The notes under the pieces were generated by a model, which saw nothing but the letters and a program-made list of their open reading frames with translations, had not been told where the DNA came from and ran no database searches. DNA of 8,063 nt from Firmicutes bacterium UBA5010 (GTDB lineage: Bacteria; Bacillota; Clostridia; Tissierellales; Sedimentibacteraceae): assembly GCA_002396645.1 (NCBI GenBank), contig DGYI01000032.1, positions 1 to 8,063 on the forward strand, given 5' to 3'. Below are positions 5,966-8,063 of this stretch, one piece after another (positions within the stretch are counted from its first letter, which is position 1; every line of letters starts with the position of its first letter). The position numbers and the translations under genes are program-made.

Positions 5966-6373
5966 TTACTTCAATTTTGCAGTATCAATTCTTTGTATTG
6001 CTTTTTTTAGTGCAACTTCTGCTCTTAAAAAATCAATTCCTTCCTGCTTTTCTTCAAGACGTTTTTTAGCTCTTTGTCTTGCAGCTTCTGCTCTTTCAAT
6101 ATCTATCTGGTCTGCCCATTCTGCAGTATCTGTGAGTATAGTAAGTTTTTCGCGGTCTACCTTTACATATCCTTGTGAAAGCACTGCATATCTGTCTTTA
6201 TCATTATGAACTACCTTCATTTTACCTATGCCAAGCGGTGCAACATATGGTTCATGGTTTTTCAATATACATATGTCTCCCTCGATTGTTCTTAAAACTA
6301 CTCTGTCTGCATTTCCTGAATAAAACACACTTTCAGGTGTAACTATTTCAAGCAAAAATTCTTTTCCTGCCAT
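5966..6373 (-). CDS. atpC: ATP synthase F1 epsilon subunit
   Basis: Central-stalk subunit of F1F0 ATP synthase on the cytoplasmic face; it couples rotation and can inhibit ATP hydrolysis. The 135-residue length is normal. An N-terminal beta-sandwich (about 1-85) is followed by a two-helix C-terminal domain (about 88-133). The segment IDIERA (90-95) with Arg101 and Arg128 matches the I(L)DxxRA ATP-binding motif described in thermophilic Bacillus epsilon, so ATP-responsive control of the C-terminal helices is possible. Start ATG 6373 is preceded by AAAGGG and a GGCGGT stretch, 16 bp after the atpD stop. It is the last atp gene, followed by a strong terminator. Confidence 0.97.
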   Translation of the reverse strand: MAGKEFLLEIVTPESVFYSGNADRVVLRTIEGDICILKNHEPYVAPLGIGKMKVVHNDKDRYAVLSQGYVKVDREKLTILTDTAEWADQIDIERAEAARQRAKKRLEEKQEGIDFLRAEVALKKAIQRIDTAKLK

Positions 6374-6389
6374 AATTACCGCCCTTTCT

Positions 6390-7796
6390 TTAGTTTCCTT
6401 CTCTCATTTTATTTGCCTTTTCAACAACTTGTTCGATTGTACCTGCAAACATAAAGGCTTGCTCAGGCAGATTATCATATTTTCCTTCTAATATTTCGCT
6501 AAATCCTCTTATAGTCTCTTTCAGAGGGACATATTGACCTTTCATACCTGTAAATTGCTCTGCAACCGTAAACGGCTGAGAAAGAAATCTTTGTATTCTT
6601 CTTGCTCTTGTTACAACCAGTTTGTCATCATCAGATAATTCATCCATACCAAGTATAGCAATAATATCCAATAACTCATTGTATTTTTGTAAAACCTCTT
6701 GAACTCCACGAGCTACTCTATAGTGCTCTTCCCCGATAATTTGAGGATCAAGAATTCTTGAGGATGAATCAAGAGGATCAACTGCCGGATATATACCCAT
6801 TTCAGTTATCTTTCTTGACAATACTGTTGTAGCATCAAGATGAGCAAAGGTTGTAGCAGGAGCCGGGTCTGTCAAGTCATCTGCCGGAACATAAACAGCC
6901 TGAACTGAAGTTATAGATCCTTTTTTAGTTGAAGTTATTCTCTCTTGTAACTGACCCATCTCAGTTGCAAGTGTAGGCTGATAGCCTACGGCACTCGGCA
7001 TACGTCCGAGAAGTGCCGAAACCTCAGAACCCGCTTGTGTAAATCTAAATATATTGTCGATGAATAACAGCACATCTTGCTCTTCTTCATCTCTAAAGTG
7101 CTCTGCCATAGTAAGACCTGTAAGAGCAACTCTCATTCTGGCTCCGGGAGGCTCATTCATTTGACCGAAAACCATTGTTGTTTTATCTATAACTCCGGAT
7201 TCAATCATTTCATAATATAGATCGTTACCTTCTCTTGTTCTTTCGCCAACACCGGCAAATACCGATAATCCACCGTGCTCTGTAGCAATATTGTTAATAA
7301 GCTCTTGGATAAGTACCGTTTTACCTACACCAGCTCCTCCAAACAAGCCTATTTTACCACCCTTTGAATATGGGCACATTAAATCAACTACCTTTATACC
7401 CGTTTCAAATATTTCAGTAGTTGTTTGCTGCTCTTCAAATGATGGTGCTTTTCTATGTATAGATGCCTTCTGTGCACTATCCAAAGAGCCTTTATTATCT
7501 ATTGTCTGTCCTGTAACGTTAAACAATCTTCCGAGCGTTTCACGACCTACCGGCACTCTTATAGGAAATCCTGTGTCTATAGCTTCCATACCTCTTACAA
7601 ATCCGTCTGTCGAATCCATAGATATACATCTTACAGAATCATTTCCTATGTGCTGAGCGGCTTCTACTACTATTGTTTTGCCATTTAGGTTAATTTCTAT
7701 GGCATTTAACAAGTTAGGAAGATATCCCTGTTCAAATTCTATGTCTACTACAGGTCCTATTACTTGCTTTATCTTTCCAATATTTCTATCCGCCAA
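6390..7796 (-). CDS. atpD: ATP synthase F1 beta subunit (catalytic)
   Basis: Catalytic subunit of F1, EC 7.1.2.2; makes ATP from ADP and phosphate in the alpha3-beta3 hexamer. The 468 residues are full length. The beta-barrel N-terminus (KIKQVIGPVVDIEF) is followed by P-loop GGAGVGKT (153-160, Lys159), catalytic Glu185 in GERTREG, LLFIDNIFRFTQAG (243-256), the PAVDPLDSSS signature (337-346) and the DELSEED-loop variant DELSDDD (385-391). The start codon is TTG 7796: an in-frame TGA lies three codons upstream and an extended ribosome site (7803-7812) is correctly spaced. It lies between atpG (52 bp gap) and atpC (16 bp gap). Whether the enzyme uses protons or sodium cannot be told, since subunits a and c lie outside. 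Confidence 0.98.
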   Translation of the reverse strand: MADRNIGKIKQVIGPVVDIEFEQGYLPNLLNAIEINLNGKTIVVEAAQHIGNDSVRCISMDSTDGFVRGMEAIDTGFPIRVPVGRETLGRLFNVTGQTIDNKGSLDSAQKASIHRKAPSFEEQQTTTEIFETGIKVVDLMCPYSKGGKIGLFGGAGVGKTVLIQELINNIATEHGGLSVFAGVGERTREGNDLYYEMIESGVIDKTTMVFGQMNEPPGARMRVALTGLTMAEHFRDEEEQDVLLFIDNIFRFTQAGSEVSALLGRMPSAVGYQPTLATEMGQLQERITSTKKGSITSVQAVYVPADDLTDPAPATTFAHLDATTVLSRKITEMGIYPAVDPLDSSSRILDPQIIGEEHYRVARGVQEVLQKYNELLDIIAILGMDELSDDDKLVVTRARRIQRFLSQPFTVAEQFTGMKGQYVPLKETIRGFSEILEGKYDNLPEQAFMFAGTIEQVVEKANKMREGN

Positions 7797-7802
7797 GAAT
7801 AT

Positions 7803-7812
7803 TCACATCCTT
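7803..7812 (-). promoter_or_regulatory. Extended Shine-Dalgarno for the atpD TTG start
   Basis: AAGGATGTGA on the minus strand matches 9 of 10 bases of AAGGAGGTGA, six bases before TTG 7796. The strong pairing may compensate for the weak start codon. Confidence 0.7.
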
Positions 7813-7819
7813 TCAATTG

Positions 7820-7842
7820 TACTGTTATACTGTTTATACTGT
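7820..7842. repeat. Three short TACTGT repeats between atpG and atpD
   Basis: Plus-strand TACTGT at 7820-7825, 7828-7833 and 7837-7842, spaced 8 and 9 bp, filling much of the 52-bp gap. No stable hairpin or promoter is evident. Function unknown; may be a slippage remnant. Confidence 0.6.
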
Positions 7843-7848
7843 ATCTTT

Positions 7849-8063
7849 TTACGAAAGTGCTTCCGCACCACTAACTATTTCTGATATTTCCTGAGTTATA
7901 GCAGCCTGTCTTGCTCTGTTTTTAACTAATTCAAGAGATTTTATCATTTCATCTGCGTTATCTGTTGCATTTTCCATAGCTAATCTTCTTGAACCCGATT
8001 CGCTGGCAGATGCTTCAATCATAGCACCATATATAGTGCTGTCAGCACATAGGAAATGATTCT
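7849..8063 (-). CDS. atpG: ATP synthase F1 gamma subunit, C-terminal fragment
   Basis: Only the last 70 residues are present; the gene enters from the right edge and ends at TAA 7851-7849. The fragment contains STIYGAMIEASASESGSRR, MENATDNADEMI and NRARQAAITQEISEIVSGAEAL, the highly conserved C-terminal helix of the gamma rotor shaft that sits inside the alpha3-beta3 ring. A full gamma is about 285-290 residues, so about three quarters lies outside the window. Position upstream of atpD is standard. No sign of damage in the visible part. Confidence 0.96.
   Translation of the reverse strand, partial: NHFLCADSTIYGAMIEASASESGSRRLAMENATDNADEMIKSLELVKNRARQAAITQEISEIVSGAEALS

Overview
The window reads as a chromosomal piece of a low-GC Bacillota, most likely a clostridial anaerobe (class Clostridia). 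The grounds are AT-rich coding sequence, strong AGGAGG-type ribosome sites, TTG starts, the atpG-atpD-atpC order, a clade-3-type catalase beside a PerR-like regulator, and a LytTR regulator with a DUF3021-like partner. The species cannot be named from the sequence. Every supported gene lies on the minus strand, so transcription runs from high to low coordinates.

Region 1 (8063 to about 5908): the 3' end of an F-type ATP synthase operon, with the C-terminal part of atpG, complete atpD (TTG start) and complete atpC. It closes with a strong intrinsic terminator at 5908-5940. A second terminator-like hairpin follows at 5837-5887.

Region 2 (about 5899 to 2364): a tight five-gene operon with gaps of 10-18 bp. 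It encodes a single-domain LytTR DNA-binding regulator, a four-helix membrane protein resembling DUF3021, an ABC ATPase and two tandem related ABC-2 permeases of 266 residues each. Upstream are a candidate sigma-A promoter (5830-5858) and a pair of 9-bp direct repeats with a 21-bp period, the layout expected of a LytTR target. The likely reading is a self-controlled membrane-signal/exporter module related to LytTR regulatory systems. Its substrate is unknown; a peptide, lantibiotic or lipid-directed drug is a guess.

Region 3 (about 2315 to 1): an oxidative-stress cluster. A near-consensus promoter (TTGACA-17-TATTAT) carries an inverted repeat just after its -10 box and drives a short Fur/PerR-family repressor. 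The stop of that gene almost touches the start of an uncharacterised seven-helix membrane protein, and catalase follows 50 bp later and runs off the window. No terminator is visible between these three genes, so they may be one PerR-autoregulated unit.

The LytTR/ABC region looks markedly more AT-rich than the catalase (15/60 G+C in one line counted against 28/60, and 20/60 for an atpD line), which hints at a separate origin for that module.
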